Of a stretch of DNA of 64,000 nt, positions 1 to 8,346 are shown piece by piece. The stretch's first letter is position 1; the number at the start of each line of letters is the position of its first letter. The translations under genes and the position numbers were made by a program. A model generated the notes under the pieces. It worked only from the letters and a program-made list of their open reading frames with translations. It made no database searches and was not told where the DNA came from. The DNA comes from Longimicrobiales bacterium (GTDB lineage: Bacteria; Gemmatimonadota; Gemmatimonadetes; Longimicrobiales; Gaopeijiaceae): NCBI GenBank assembly GCA_958295645.1, contig OY282361.1, forward strand, positions 2,818,501 through 2,882,500, given 5' to 3'.

Positions 1-1979
1 GTCCAAAACGCGACGCCGTTGACGGGCCGTCCCTGGAATCGCGCGTTGGCGCGCAGGCCGTGGTCGGGGCCGAGACCCTGGGTCAGCACGATGGCGTCCG
101 CCACGGAGACGCGGTAGTAGTCCGCCGTCAGCAGCAGGCCGCGGGCGTGGGAATAGACGAATCCGCCGGTCAGGCTCACCGAGGTCTCGTGCTTCAGGGC
201 GCAGGCGCCGAAGTCCTCGCAGGCTATGACGTCGCCCTCGGGAAGGAAGCCGGTGCTGGTGAGTCCGCCCCCGCCGCCTTGGAAGACGACCGTGTTGAAC
301 CCGCGCTGGGGCAGGCCCGGAGCGCGGAATCCCGTGGACACTGCCGCGCGCAGGGCCGCGCCCGACTCGCCCAGCTTCAGCCGGCCCGCCATCTTGCCGG
401 CCAGCGAGTTGCCCGCGTCGCTGTAGTAGAACCGAAGCGCACCGCCGATGGACACCGGGGACTCGGGCGAACGGAACTCCAGGTCGGCGTAGGCGTCCAT
501 GCTCGTCCGGTCGCGCTTGCTTGCTTCGGCGCTCTGCGGGCTGTAGCCGGGATAGCCCTGGATGCCGCAGCTCGCGAAGGCGCTGCCGTCGTTCTGGTGA
601 TGCGCGGCCGGAAAGTTGCCCGGCGTGTTGCTGGGCCCGCAGGCGTAGGAGGCCAGTTCGCCGGCCTCCATCCAGAAGTTCTCTCGCCGGAAGGCCGCGC
701 CGAGCGCCAGGACGCCGTCCCGTCCCGCCAGCTCCAAGTCGCGCGCCAAGTCGACGTTCCCCTCCATCTGCCGCAGATTGAGAGCGCCGCTGAAGACGTC
801 GCGCGGCCCGGCGTTGGACGCGATCGCGGCTTCGCTCGCCGACGGATTGCGTGCCAAGTACTCTGCGGCGTACGAAGGATTGATCGAGTTGACCGCATCG
901 AAGGCGAACTGGCCCTGACCGAAACGGAAGCTCACGTCCGCCGACCAGCTCGACAGATCGCCACGGAGCCCGATGACGGCGGAACCGTCGGCCAGCGTGG
1001 ACTCCTCCTTGGGGAAGAACCCGTCCGGATACACGTAGGAAACGTTGCGAGGCGTCCAATCCGCCTTGCTGTACGGCCCGTCGCTGACGGCCTGCCGCTC
1101 GGAATAGCCGCCGAACGCATAGAATTCCGCAGACTCGCCCGCTGGCATCGCCGCGTTGAACATCAGCGCCGCGCCTTCGTAGTCGGGTTCGCCGACTCGC
1201 TGCAGCTGCTCGACCTTTCCGCCCCCGGCGCAGGGCGCATAGTCGGCGTCGGCGTCGAAGCAAGTGGGCGCCGTGCCGGCCCGGCTCGTGGGTTCCTGCT
1301 TGGAGAACTCCATCGTCAGGTTGAAGAAGCCGTCGTCGCCCAGCCGAATGCCTGTGTTGCCGGAGGCCAGCAAGCGAGCGCCGTCCCCCCACGACGTGCG
1401 GCCGAGATAGGTCGAAGCGGCGACGCCGTCGGCCGCGTCCTTGAGCACGATGTTGATCACGCCCGCGATGGCGCCCGACCCGTACTGGGAGGCCGCTCCC
1501 TCCCGAAGCACCTCGATCCGCTTGATGGACTGCACGGGAATGGCGCGCAGATCCGTGCCCGTCGTGCCGAGTCCCAGCGACGCGATCACCTTGGGAAACG
1601 CGGCCCCATGGCGGCGCTTGCCGTTGACCAGGACGAGCACCTGGTCCGGACTCATCCCCCGGAGCGTGGCGACGTGAAGCGCGGCTCCGTCTCCGAGGCT
1701 CAGCCGATGCGAGTTGAAGGACGGGGCGATGCTCCCGAGGATTTCCGCCAACTCGATCTCGCCGAGACGCGCCAACTCTTCCGAACCGTACACGTCGACC
1801 GGAACCGAGAGCTCGGCCGGGTTCTCCGTGCCGGCCCGGGAGCCGACCACCACGACGAGCGCGCCGGGCGCGAATGCGCTGTCGGCCTCCTCTTGCGCTG
1901 ACGACGGCGCGGCCTGCGCCAAAGCCAGCGAGCCCGCCACCACGGCGCTCGACACGCTGCGCACCGACAAGAGTCCCAT
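1..1979 (-). CDS. TonB-dependent outer-membrane receptor, copy B (3' part beyond window)
   Basis: This is the N-terminal part of a TonB-dependent receptor, an outer-membrane barrel that imports a ligand using TonB energy. Its start ATG at 1979 is preceded by a clear GGAGG site and encodes a signal peptide ending near PSSAQ. The plug domain follows and matches the neighbouring receptor almost residue for residue. The barrel reading frame is still open at base 1, so the C-terminus lies outside the window. It sits 37 bases downstream of the stop of the other copy, so the two are probably co-transcribed. Base 1 aligns with base 2534 of the other copy, and the start codons differ by only three bases in offset. 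The ligand cannot be told from sequence. Confidence 0.9.
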   Translation of the reverse strand, partial: MGLLSVRSVSSAVVAGSLALAQAAPSSAQEEADSAFAPGALVVVVGSRAGTENPAELSVPVDVYGSEELARLGEIELAEILGSIAPSFNSHRLSLGDGAALHVATLRGMSPDQVLVLVNGKRRHGAAFPKVIASLGLGTTGTDLRAIPVQSIKRIEVLREGAASQYGSGAIAGVINIVLKDAADGVAASTYLGRTSWGDGARLLASGNTGIRLGDDGFFNLTMEFSKQEPTSRAGTAPTCFDADADYAPCAGGGKVEQLQRVGEPDYEGAALMFNAAMPAGESAEFYAFGGYSERQAVSDGPYSKADWTPRNVSYVYPDGFFPKEESTLADGSAVIGLRGDLSSWSADVSFRFGQGQFAFDAVNSINPSYAAEYLARNPSASEAAIASNAGPRDVFSGALNLRQMEGNVDLARDLELAGRDGVLALGAAFRRENFWMEAGELASYACGPSNTPGNFPAAHHQNDGSAFASCGIQGYPGYSPQSAEASKRDRTSMDAYADLEFRSPESPVSIGGALRFYYSDAGNSLAGKMAGRLKLGESGAALRAAVSTGFRAPGLPQRGFNTVVFQGGGGGLTSTGFLPEGDVIACEDFGACALKHETSVSLTGGFVYSHARGLLLTADYYRVSVADAIVLTQGLGPDHGLRANARFQGRPVNGVAFW

Positions 1980-2016
1980 GTCGCCTCCAGCGAAGAGGCT
2001 CACTAGACGATGTGCA

Positions 2017-4515
2017 CTACGACCCCACGATGTCCATCTTCACGAACACGATTCGGCCCAGGATTCCGTAAGGCGACTCCGTGGGGTAGTCGAACGCCCA
2101 CAGTTGCCCCACATGGCCGGCAGGCAGCTTGCCGGGCAGCTTGTCGAACAGGTTGTTGGCGCCGACGGTCAAGCGGATCCTGTCGGCGAGCGCGACGTTG
2201 GCCTCGAGGTCGGCGATGGCGGCCGCCGCGACTTCGACCGGCTCCTCAAAGACGGTCGGCGACATGATCGAGCCGATGTGGTTCAGGCGGAACCGGACGC
2301 CGAAGCCCCGGGCGGACCGGACATCGACGCTGGCTCCGATGCGCTGCTTGGGCTGCGCTTCCGTGATGAGCGTGGTCTGGGTCTCGCGGACGAACGCCGG
2401 ATTGCGGTTGTTGGTGATGGCCGTCTCGTTGCGATGGTAGCTGGCGGACAGATCGGCGGCGCCCCATGACATGCCTCTGAACCGCCAGGTGCCGACCAGG
2501 TCGAATCCCGAGGTGCGCGTGTCCACGGCGTTGGTCCAAAACGCGACGCCGTTGACGGGCCGTCCCTGGAATCGCGCGTTGGCGCGGAGGCCGTGGTCGG
2601 GGCCGAGACCCTGGGTCAGCACGATGGCGTCGGTGACGGAGACGCGGTAGTAGTCCGCCGTCAGCAGCAGGCCGCGGGCGTGGGAATAGACGAATCCGCC
2701 GGTCAGGCTCACCGAGGTCTCGTGCTTCAAGGCGCAGGCGCCGAAGTCCTCGCAGGCTATGACGTCGCCCTCGGGGAGGAAGCCGGTGCTCGTAAGCCCA
2801 CCCCCGCCGCCTTGGAAGATGACCGTGTTGAACCCGCGCTGGGGTAGGCCCGGAGCGCGGAATCCCGTGGACACGGCCGCCCGCAAGGCCGCGCCCGACT
2901 CGCCCAGCTCCAGCCGGCCCGCCACCTTGCCGGTCAGCGAGTTGCCCGCGTCGCTGTAGTTCTCGAAGCGAACCGCGCCCCCGATGGACACCGGAGACTC
3001 GGGCGAACGGAATTCCAGGTCGGCGTAGGCACCCATGCTCGTCCGGTCGCGCTTGCTTGCTTCGGCGCTCTGCGGACTGTAGCCGGGATAGCCCTGAATG
3101 CCGCAGCTCGCGAAGGCGCTGCCGTCGTTCTGGTGATGCGCGGCCGGAAAGCTGCCCGGCGTGTTGCTGGGCCCGCAGGCGTAGGAGGCCAGTTCGCCGG
3201 CCTCCATCCAGAAGTTCTCCCGCCGGAAGGCCGCGCCGAGCGCCAGGACGCCGTCCCGTCCCGCCAGCCGCAAGCTACGCGCAAAGTCGGCGTTGCCCTC
3301 CATCTGCCGCAGATTGAGCGAGCCGCTGAAGACGTCTCGCGGCCCGGCGTTGGAGGCGATCGCGGCGCCGCTCGCCGACGGGTTGCGCGACAAGTACTCG
3401 GCGGCGTACGAGGGGTTGATCGAGTTGACCGCATCAAAGGCGAACTGGCCCTGGCCGAAACGGAAGCTCACGTCCGCGGACCAGCTCGAGACGTCACCGC
3501 GGAGCCCGACGACGGCGGAACCATCGGCCAGCGTGGACTCCTCCTTGGGGAAGAACCCGTCCGGATACACGTAGGAAACGCTGCGCGGCGTCCAATCCGC
3601 CTTGCGATAGAGCCCGTCGCTGACGGCTTGGCGCCCGGAATAGCCGCCGAACGCATAGAATTCCGCGGATTCGCCGGCCGGCATCGCCGCGTTGAACATC
3701 AGCCCGACGCCTTCGTAGTCCGGCTCGCCGATTCGCTGAAGCTGCTCGACCCGCCCGCCCCCGGCGCAGGGCGCATAGTCGGGATCGGCGCCGAAGCAGG
3801 TGGGCGCGGCGCTGGCTCGGCTTGTCGGCTCCTGCTTGGAGAATTCCATCGTCAGGTTGAAGAAGCCGTCGTCGCCCAGCCGAATTCCCGTGTTGCCGGA
3901 GGCCAGCAACCGAGCGCCGTCCCCCCACGACGTGCGGCCGAGATAGGTTGAAGCGGCGACGCCGGCGTCCGCGTCCTTGAGCACGATGTTGATCACGCCC
4001 GCGATGGCGTCCGACCCGTACTGGGAGGCCGCCCCTTCCCGCAACACCTCGATCCGCTTGATGGACTGCACGGGAATGGCGCGCAGATCCGTGCCCGTCG
4101 TGCCGAATCCCAGCGACGCGATCACCTTGGGGAAGGCGGCGGAGTGGCGGCGCTTGCCGTTGACGAGGACAAGCACCTGATCCGGGTTCATGCCCCGGAG
4201 AGTCGCTACGTGAAGGGCCGCTCCGTCTCCCACGTTCAGCCGCTGGGAGTTGAAGGACGGGGCGATGCTGCCCAGGACTTCGGCCAAGTCGATCTCGCCG
4301 AGACGCGCCAACTCTTCCGAGCCGTACACGTCGACCGGAACCGAGAGCTCGGCCGGATTCTCCGTGCCGGCCCGGGAGCCGACGACCACCACCAGTCCCC
4401 CGAGCGCGTACGCGGTGTCGGCCTCCTCTTGCGCGGACGACGGCGCGGCTTGTGCCAGTGCCAGCGAGCCTGCCACCACGACGCTCACCGCGTGGCGAAT
4501 CGATACGTATCTCAT
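2017..4515 (-). CDS. TonB-dependent outer-membrane receptor, copy A (complete)
   Basis: This encodes an 832-residue TonB-dependent receptor. The start is set by GGAGG just before ATG 4515; a longer reading begins 27 bases upstream but has no ribosome site. Residues 1 to about 28 form a signal peptide. The plug domain covers roughly 40-170, with the typical segments LRGMNPDQVLVLVNGKRRH and EVLREGAASQYGSDAIAGVI. A large barrel follows and ends near FVKMDIVGS; it does not finish in an aromatic residue, which is slightly unusual for a barrel. It is the upstream member of a tandem pair. No dedicated partner such as a SusD-like lipoprotein lies beside it, so the substrate is unknown. Confidence 0.92.
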   Translation of the reverse strand: MRYVSIRHAVSVVVAGSLALAQAAPSSAQEEADTAYALGGLVVVVGSRAGTENPAELSVPVDVYGSEELARLGEIDLAEVLGSIAPSFNSQRLNVGDGAALHVATLRGMNPDQVLVLVNGKRRHSAAFPKVIASLGFGTTGTDLRAIPVQSIKRIEVLREGAASQYGSDAIAGVINIVLKDADAGVAASTYLGRTSWGDGARLLASGNTGIRLGDDGFFNLTMEFSKQEPTSRASAAPTCFGADPDYAPCAGGGRVEQLQRIGEPDYEGVGLMFNAAMPAGESAEFYAFGGYSGRQAVSDGLYRKADWTPRSVSYVYPDGFFPKEESTLADGSAVVGLRGDVSSWSADVSFRFGQGQFAFDAVNSINPSYAAEYLSRNPSASGAAIASNAGPRDVFSGSLNLRQMEGNADFARSLRLAGRDGVLALGAAFRRENFWMEAGELASYACGPSNTPGSFPAAHHQNDGSAFASCGIQGYPGYSPQSAEASKRDRTSMGAYADLEFRSPESPVSIGGAVRFENYSDAGNSLTGKVAGRLELGESGAALRAAVSTGFRAPGLPQRGFNTVIFQGGGGGLTSTGFLPEGDVIACEDFGACALKHETSVSLTGGFVYSHARGLLLTADYYRVSVTDAIVLTQGLGPDHGLRANARFQGRPVNGVAFWTNAVDTRTSGFDLVGTWRFRGMSWGAADLSASYHRNETAITNNRNPAFVRETQTTLITEAQPKQRIGASVDVRSARGFGVRFRLNHIGSIMSPTVFEEPVEVAAAAIADLEANVALADRIRLTVGANNLFDKLPGKLPAGHVGQLWAFDYPTESPYGILGRIVFVKMDIVGS

Positions 4516-4589
4516 GTTGCCTCCAGTAACTGTAGATTGCATTGACCAGCACCGACAAGTCTATGCAAGAGAAAAGAATTTGGGAATAG

Positions 4590-4690
4590 CGGTCGTCACG
4601 AACCCCGGCCTTTTCGAAGCCGCCGCGGACATGGTGGTCGCGGGCGAGCGGGACGCCTGCGTCAACGCGCTGACGGACGCCTACGGGGGA
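4590..4690 (+). pseudogene. Possible coding remnant between ATPase and receptor
   Basis: The plus strand reads as a protein-like fragment containing NPGLFEAAADMVVAGERDA and then NALTDAYGG. It has no recognisable start or end and no family I can name. It abuts the point where the opposite-strand ATPase loses its C-terminus, so it may be debris from the same rearrangement. It may equally be chance open frame in GC-rich DNA. Confidence 0.2.
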
Positions 4691-5496
4691 GGCCCGGGCT
4701 CCACGCCGTTGGACTCCACCGCGTCCGGTGCGTACGAGACGCCCAGCGCTTCGGCTGGACGCTCAATGGCCCTCGCCGCGGCCTCCGAGTCCAAGGGTCC
4801 GATTTCGCGGAAGGAGAACATCCTCTCTGCATAGGTTCGCGCCTTGCCGGCGTTGGCGACCGTCTGGGGAAGCCCCGCGCCGACCATTGTGACAGGCAGC
4901 TGGCGCTGGGCGGCCTGATGAAGCGCGGCGATCAGGGCGCCCAACTCCAACTGCGCCAAGTATTGGAGTTCGTCCACGAACAGGACGACGGCCGTGTCGT
5001 GCGCTTGCGCCGCCTCGCCGGAAGCGCGCAACAGATCGCCAAGGTCGTGCTCCAGGCTTCCGCTGTCCGCAATCCCCGGTTCGCGTTCCGAGTCGAAGCC
5101 GATTTCCATGTCTCCGTAGCGTAGGCGCGTTGCACGAACGAACGAGCCCAGGACCCTCAGAGCGCGTCTCGCCATGTCGCCTGCGGCCGCACGCCGACTC
5201 ATCGCCAGTAGCCGACTGCGCAAAGGCGCCGCGAGCAGTACGGCGAGGCGGCCACCCTCCTTCGCCTCGACTTGCACGGTGGACATCCCCCGAGCCTCGG
5301 CGTCCATGGCGATGCGACCCAGCAAGACCGTCTTGCCAACTCCGCGCAACCCGATCATTGTCATGCACTTGGCCGAGAGTCCGTTGCGGATTCGGTCGAG
5401 CGCCACGGCGGCGTCCTCGATCACGGAGTCCCGGCCAGCCAATTCCGGCGGCGGCGTGCCCGCTCCGGGCGCATATGGGTTGGTTCGCGTGTCCAT
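4681..5496 (-). CDS. AAA ATPase, C-terminally truncated
   Basis: This is a P-loop ATPase of 271 residues resembling the bacterial AAA/ORC-like 'ATP-binding protein' family found near mobile DNA. The Walker A motif GLRGVGKT is at about residues 49-56. The Walker B motif VVLFVDELQYL is near 170, and a sensor-like VGAGLPQ follows. Family members usually continue for another 100 or more residues with a winged-helix part. Here the typical text stops after SYAPDAVE and ends in a short proline-rich tail, so the gene looks broken by a deletion or frameshift. The first residues overlap a TATAAA-like box, and a perfect AT-rich palindrome lies just upstream. Its cellular role is unknown and it may be inactive. 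Confidence 0.7.
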   Translation of the reverse strand: MDTRTNPYAPGAGTPPPELAGRDSVIEDAAVALDRIRNGLSAKCMTMIGLRGVGKTVLLGRIAMDAEARGMSTVQVEAKEGGRLAVLLAAPLRSRLLAMSRRAAAGDMARRALRVLGSFVRATRLRYGDMEIGFDSEREPGIADSGSLEHDLGDLLRASGEAAQAHDTAVVLFVDELQYLAQLELGALIAALHQAAQRQLPVTMVGAGLPQTVANAGKARTYAERMFSFREIGPLDSEAAARAIERPAEALGVSYAPDAVESNGVEPGPPP

Positions 5497-5514
5497 TTAT
5501 AGCAAAGTTAACCT

Positions 5515-5537
5515 AGTTTATCGAAAAAAGATAAACT
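5515..5537. promoter_or_regulatory. AT-rich palindrome upstream of the AAA ATPase
   Basis: AGTTTATC and GATAAACT form a perfect 8-base inverted repeat separated by GAAAAAA. It stands in an AT-rich island inside very GC-rich DNA, 18 bases upstream of the ATPase start at 5496. A -35-like TCGATA on the minus strand falls inside one arm, 17 bases before TATAAA, so a repressor bound here would block transcription. A plus-strand TATAAT at 5551-5556 could serve the opposite direction. An operator function is inferred. Confidence 0.5.
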
Positions 5538-5628
5538 GGGGTAAATTCGTTATAATCTCAAGCGGCATCGCTGATCCGTTGCCGCCCGTGTCCCATTGCC
5601 GCCCGTTGTCACAGGGGGAGCAGAGAAC

Positions 5629-6033
5629 ATGCGAAACGTTTCGAGAGGCCATGCCGTCCGGCGAGCTGGTGTCCGAGACGCCGCTTCCGCTTCTCTTCGG
5701 GCCGGACGGTCCTTTGCGCGCCACGCCACCGCCGCCGCCGTTGACGCCTTCCGCCAGGAGCCGAAGCGCTGGCTCCTTCGAGCCCCCAAGGCTGACGACG
5801 CCGGCAGGCTATGGATACTCACGAGCCGGGATCACGACGAGTTCTCGTACCTCGAGTTCTTTGTCGACGCTGCATACGCCGGGACGGTGCGTGTAGCGGA
5901 TCGCGCGGTCGGCTTCGACGTTCTGGGCGCCACGCTCGCCGTCCTCGTGCAACGCCCGCTGGCCTCCGGCGACCCCGACGGCGTCGAGGATCGCATGGTG
6001 CTGTGGTACGACATCTCCGGACTGCCTGGCTAG
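5629..6033 (+). pseudogene. C-terminal remnant of a 6-bladed beta-propeller protein
   Basis: From about base 5760 the frame reads as the last blade of the 6-bladed beta-propeller family: DDAGRLWILT, then DEFSYLEFF, then GFDVLGATLAVLV, ending MVLWYDISGL. The same DDDGRLW pattern occurs in the full-length propeller genes at 41.4 and 44.2 kb. The N-terminal blades and the signal peptide are missing. The upstream part up to ATG 5629, which does have a GGGGGAG site, shows no family resemblance. This is therefore most likely a decayed fragment placed behind unrelated sequence. It converges on the peptidase gene with a four-base overlap. Confidence 0.6.
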
Positions 6034-8291
6034 TCCATCAGGAGCGTCGCTTCCTCCATGGCCGTCGCCGCGCGCAAGATTGTTGCGGCGAGACGCTCCA
6101 TCTGCACGGGCACCAAGTCCCACTCGCGCTGTTCGATCGCTTCGCGGATTCCCGGCAGCGTCTTCACACCGTAGCCGGTGTAGAAGCCGGGCGCATAGAT
6201 CTGATGCTTGAACCAGGGGCGCTTGGGCAGGCCGCGCTCGTCGGTGAGGAGCTGCTCGATCCTTCGCAGGCGATTGTTGAGGGACTCCATCGCGGCTTGG
6301 CTCGGCCCAGCGTCGCCGCTCGCCAGCGCTTGCGCCACGGCCGCGTCGTACTCCCCGGCCGCCTTGTCCAACAACGCCACCGCATTCCGCACCGGCGCGA
6401 AGTTCAGGTACGGAACGGGTTCCTTTGCCTCCGGCGGCACGTAGGTCCGCGTGGGGTCGGCAGCTAGCTGGTAGGCGTCGGCCTCGATCAACCGGTTCTC
6501 GCGCTCCGTGCGGCGCCGCAGCTCCTCGGCCAGCTTTTCCACCTCTTCCAGGTAGCGCTTCACGTTGTCGGCGAGCCCGCCGAAGCGGTACGGAAGCACG
6601 TCGGCGTTCGCCATGCGCAGCGTGGTTCGCCCGGCCACCTTGGCCAGAGCCACGCCGTACTCGAAGCCGGGGTCGCCGAAGCGGGTGTAGTGGTCGAACG
6701 AGTCGTACTGGGAGTGGTACGATCCGCCGCCGCCTTCGCCGCCGAAGTTCAGGTTGAGCGACGGCAGGCCCAGATGTTGCAGGAACGGCGTGTAGTCGGA
6801 GCCGGAGCCGAGCGGCGAGATGCGCAGGTCCGCCCGCTCCAGCGCCTCCGAGTCCCCGCGCACGGCCCGCGCGGCGCGCAACCGCTCGAACACGCTCACG
6901 CCCGTCTGCGGGTCGGTCACGTCTCGGGCCACGCCGTTGATCATGGCTTCGAGGCTGTGCGAGCCGCCCATGCCCAGGAATCCCCGGTTGTTGCCGTCGG
7001 TGTTGATGTAGACGACCGCATGCTCCTTGAGATCGGCGGCGTGGTGCTCGGCCCATTCGGTGGATCCCAGAAGCGCCGGCTCCTCGGCGTCCCAACCTGC
7101 GTACACGATGCTGCGGCGCGGGCGCCAACCCGTCTCCATGAGCTGCCCGATGGAACGCGCCTCCTCCATGAGCGCCACCATGCCGCTGGTCGGGTCGGCG
7201 GCGCCCATGGCCCATCCGTCCCGGTGATTCCCGCGCACCACCCACTCGTCCGGAAACTCTGCGCCTCGGATCTTGGCCACAACGTTGTACGCGGGCGTGA
7301 TCGTCCAGTCGAACTCGAGCTTGATGCGGACGCGGGCCGGGCCGGGTCCCAGATGATAGGTCAGCGGCAGCGCCCCTCTCCATGCCGCGGGAGCGACCGG
7401 TCCGCCCATCGCCTCCAAGAGCGGCTTCGCGTCGCCCCACGAGACGGGCAGCACGGGAATCTTCATGATCGTGGGCGCTTCCATCCGGTCCAAGCGCTCG
7501 GCGTCCTGCGTCGCCCCGTAGCCGGGCGTCAGCGGATCGCCCGGATACTGCGGCATGTCCAGAACCGAGCCGCGCTGGACGCCGTGCTCTTGTCGAAACG
7601 CTCCTTCGGGGTACGTGTCGCCTTGGTAGTAGCCGTCGTCGCGGGGGTCCGAGTACAAGATTGCGCCGATCGCGCCGTTCTCGTGCGCGACCTTCGGCTT
7701 GATGCCGCGCCAGGAGCCGCCATAGCGGGCAATGACGATCTTGCCTCTGACGTCTATGCCCCGGCGCTCGAGTTCCTCGTAGTCGGCCGGGATGCCGTAG
7801 TTGACATAGACGAGTTCGGCTTCGACTTCGCCGTCCGCCGAGTATGCGTTGTAGGGCGGCAGCCGGTTCTCCGTGATGCCGGAGGTGCGATCCTCGGCCA
7901 GGGCGGGTTCCCGAAGCTGGGCCTTGTAGCTCCGGGGAGACAGCATTTCGAGTTCGCGGATGCGCGGCGTGGGAAACAGCACGTCGTAGCGTTCCAGCTC
8001 CGCCTCGTAGCCCCAGGAGCGGAACTGCTCGACCATCCAGTCGGCGGTCTCCTTGTTGTGCGGCGAGCCGACGTAGATGGGCTTGGAGACGATGTACTCC
8101 ATCCAGTTCCGGAGATTTTCCGCGCTCAAGGCTTGGTCGTAGCGGGCTTCGACGTCGCGCTGGGCGGCGGACGACTCGGGAGTGAAGCCGAGGATGGACT
8201 CGGGGGCTTGGGGCGCGGCGGCGGCCAGCAGGCCGATTGCGGCGAGGAGTGCGAATGCGCCTGCGGGACGGCGCGAGAGGGGCGTTTTCAT
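6030..8291 (-). CDS. M28 family zinc metallopeptidase (glutamate carboxypeptidase II-like)
   Basis: This 753-residue secreted protein has the layout of glutamate carboxypeptidase II / transferrin-receptor-like peptidases: signal peptide, PA domain (about 120-340), M28 catalytic domain, and C-terminal dimerisation helices. Di-zinc ligands are visible as H356 and D366 in HRDGWAMGAADPTSG, the catalytic pair E403-E404 in DAEEPALLG, D432 in NTDGN, and a histidine in the later SYHSQYDSF. It should cleave C-terminal residues from small peptides in the periplasm. ATG 8291 is chosen because it gives a clean signal peptide; another ATG twelve bases upstream is possible. The length matches the family. 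The next gene upstream on this strand lies 55 bases away. Confidence 0.9.
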   Translation of the reverse strand: MKTPLSRRPAGAFALLAAIGLLAAAAPQAPESILGFTPESSAAQRDVEARYDQALSAENLRNWMEYIVSKPIYVGSPHNKETADWMVEQFRSWGYEAELERYDVLFPTPRIRELEMLSPRSYKAQLREPALAEDRTSGITENRLPPYNAYSADGEVEAELVYVNYGIPADYEELERRGIDVRGKIVIARYGGSWRGIKPKVAHENGAIGAILYSDPRDDGYYQGDTYPEGAFRQEHGVQRGSVLDMPQYPGDPLTPGYGATQDAERLDRMEAPTIMKIPVLPVSWGDAKPLLEAMGGPVAPAAWRGALPLTYHLGPGPARVRIKLEFDWTITPAYNVVAKIRGAEFPDEWVVRGNHRDGWAMGAADPTSGMVALMEEARSIGQLMETGWRPRRSIVYAGWDAEEPALLGSTEWAEHHAADLKEHAVVYINTDGNNRGFLGMGGSHSLEAMINGVARDVTDPQTGVSVFERLRAARAVRGDSEALERADLRISPLGSGSDYTPFLQHLGLPSLNLNFGGEGGGGSYHSQYDSFDHYTRFGDPGFEYGVALAKVAGRTTLRMANADVLPYRFGGLADNVKRYLEEVEKLAEELRRRTERENRLIEADAYQLAADPTRTYVPPEAKEPVPYLNFAPVRNAVALLDKAAGEYDAAVAQALASGDAGPSQAAMESLNNRLRRIEQLLTDERGLPKRPWFKHQIYAPGFYTGYGVKTLPGIREAIEQREWDLVPVQMERLAATILRAATAMEEATLLMD

Positions 8292-8346
8292 GTCTGATGG
8301 CATTTGGTGTGCGATGGAATGAACAAGGTCTGGCACGCTCGCCGTC

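Larger units (their letters stand above)
1..4515. repeat. Tandem duplication of a TonB receptor gene
   Basis: Bases 1-1979 and about 2534-4515 are direct repeats of roughly 2 kb with only scattered single-base differences and a net three-base offset. The repeat includes the signal-peptide region and the ribosome site, while the 37-base spacer is unique. Differences cluster in the first few codons after each start and in surface-loop-like parts of the barrel. This points to a recent duplication or continuing gene conversion. Confidence 0.85.

Noticed and set aside
60-1901. Long plus-strand open frame opposite the left TonB receptor
   Set aside because: Arginine/alanine-rich antisense of a clear receptor; the same shadow appears opposite the second copy.
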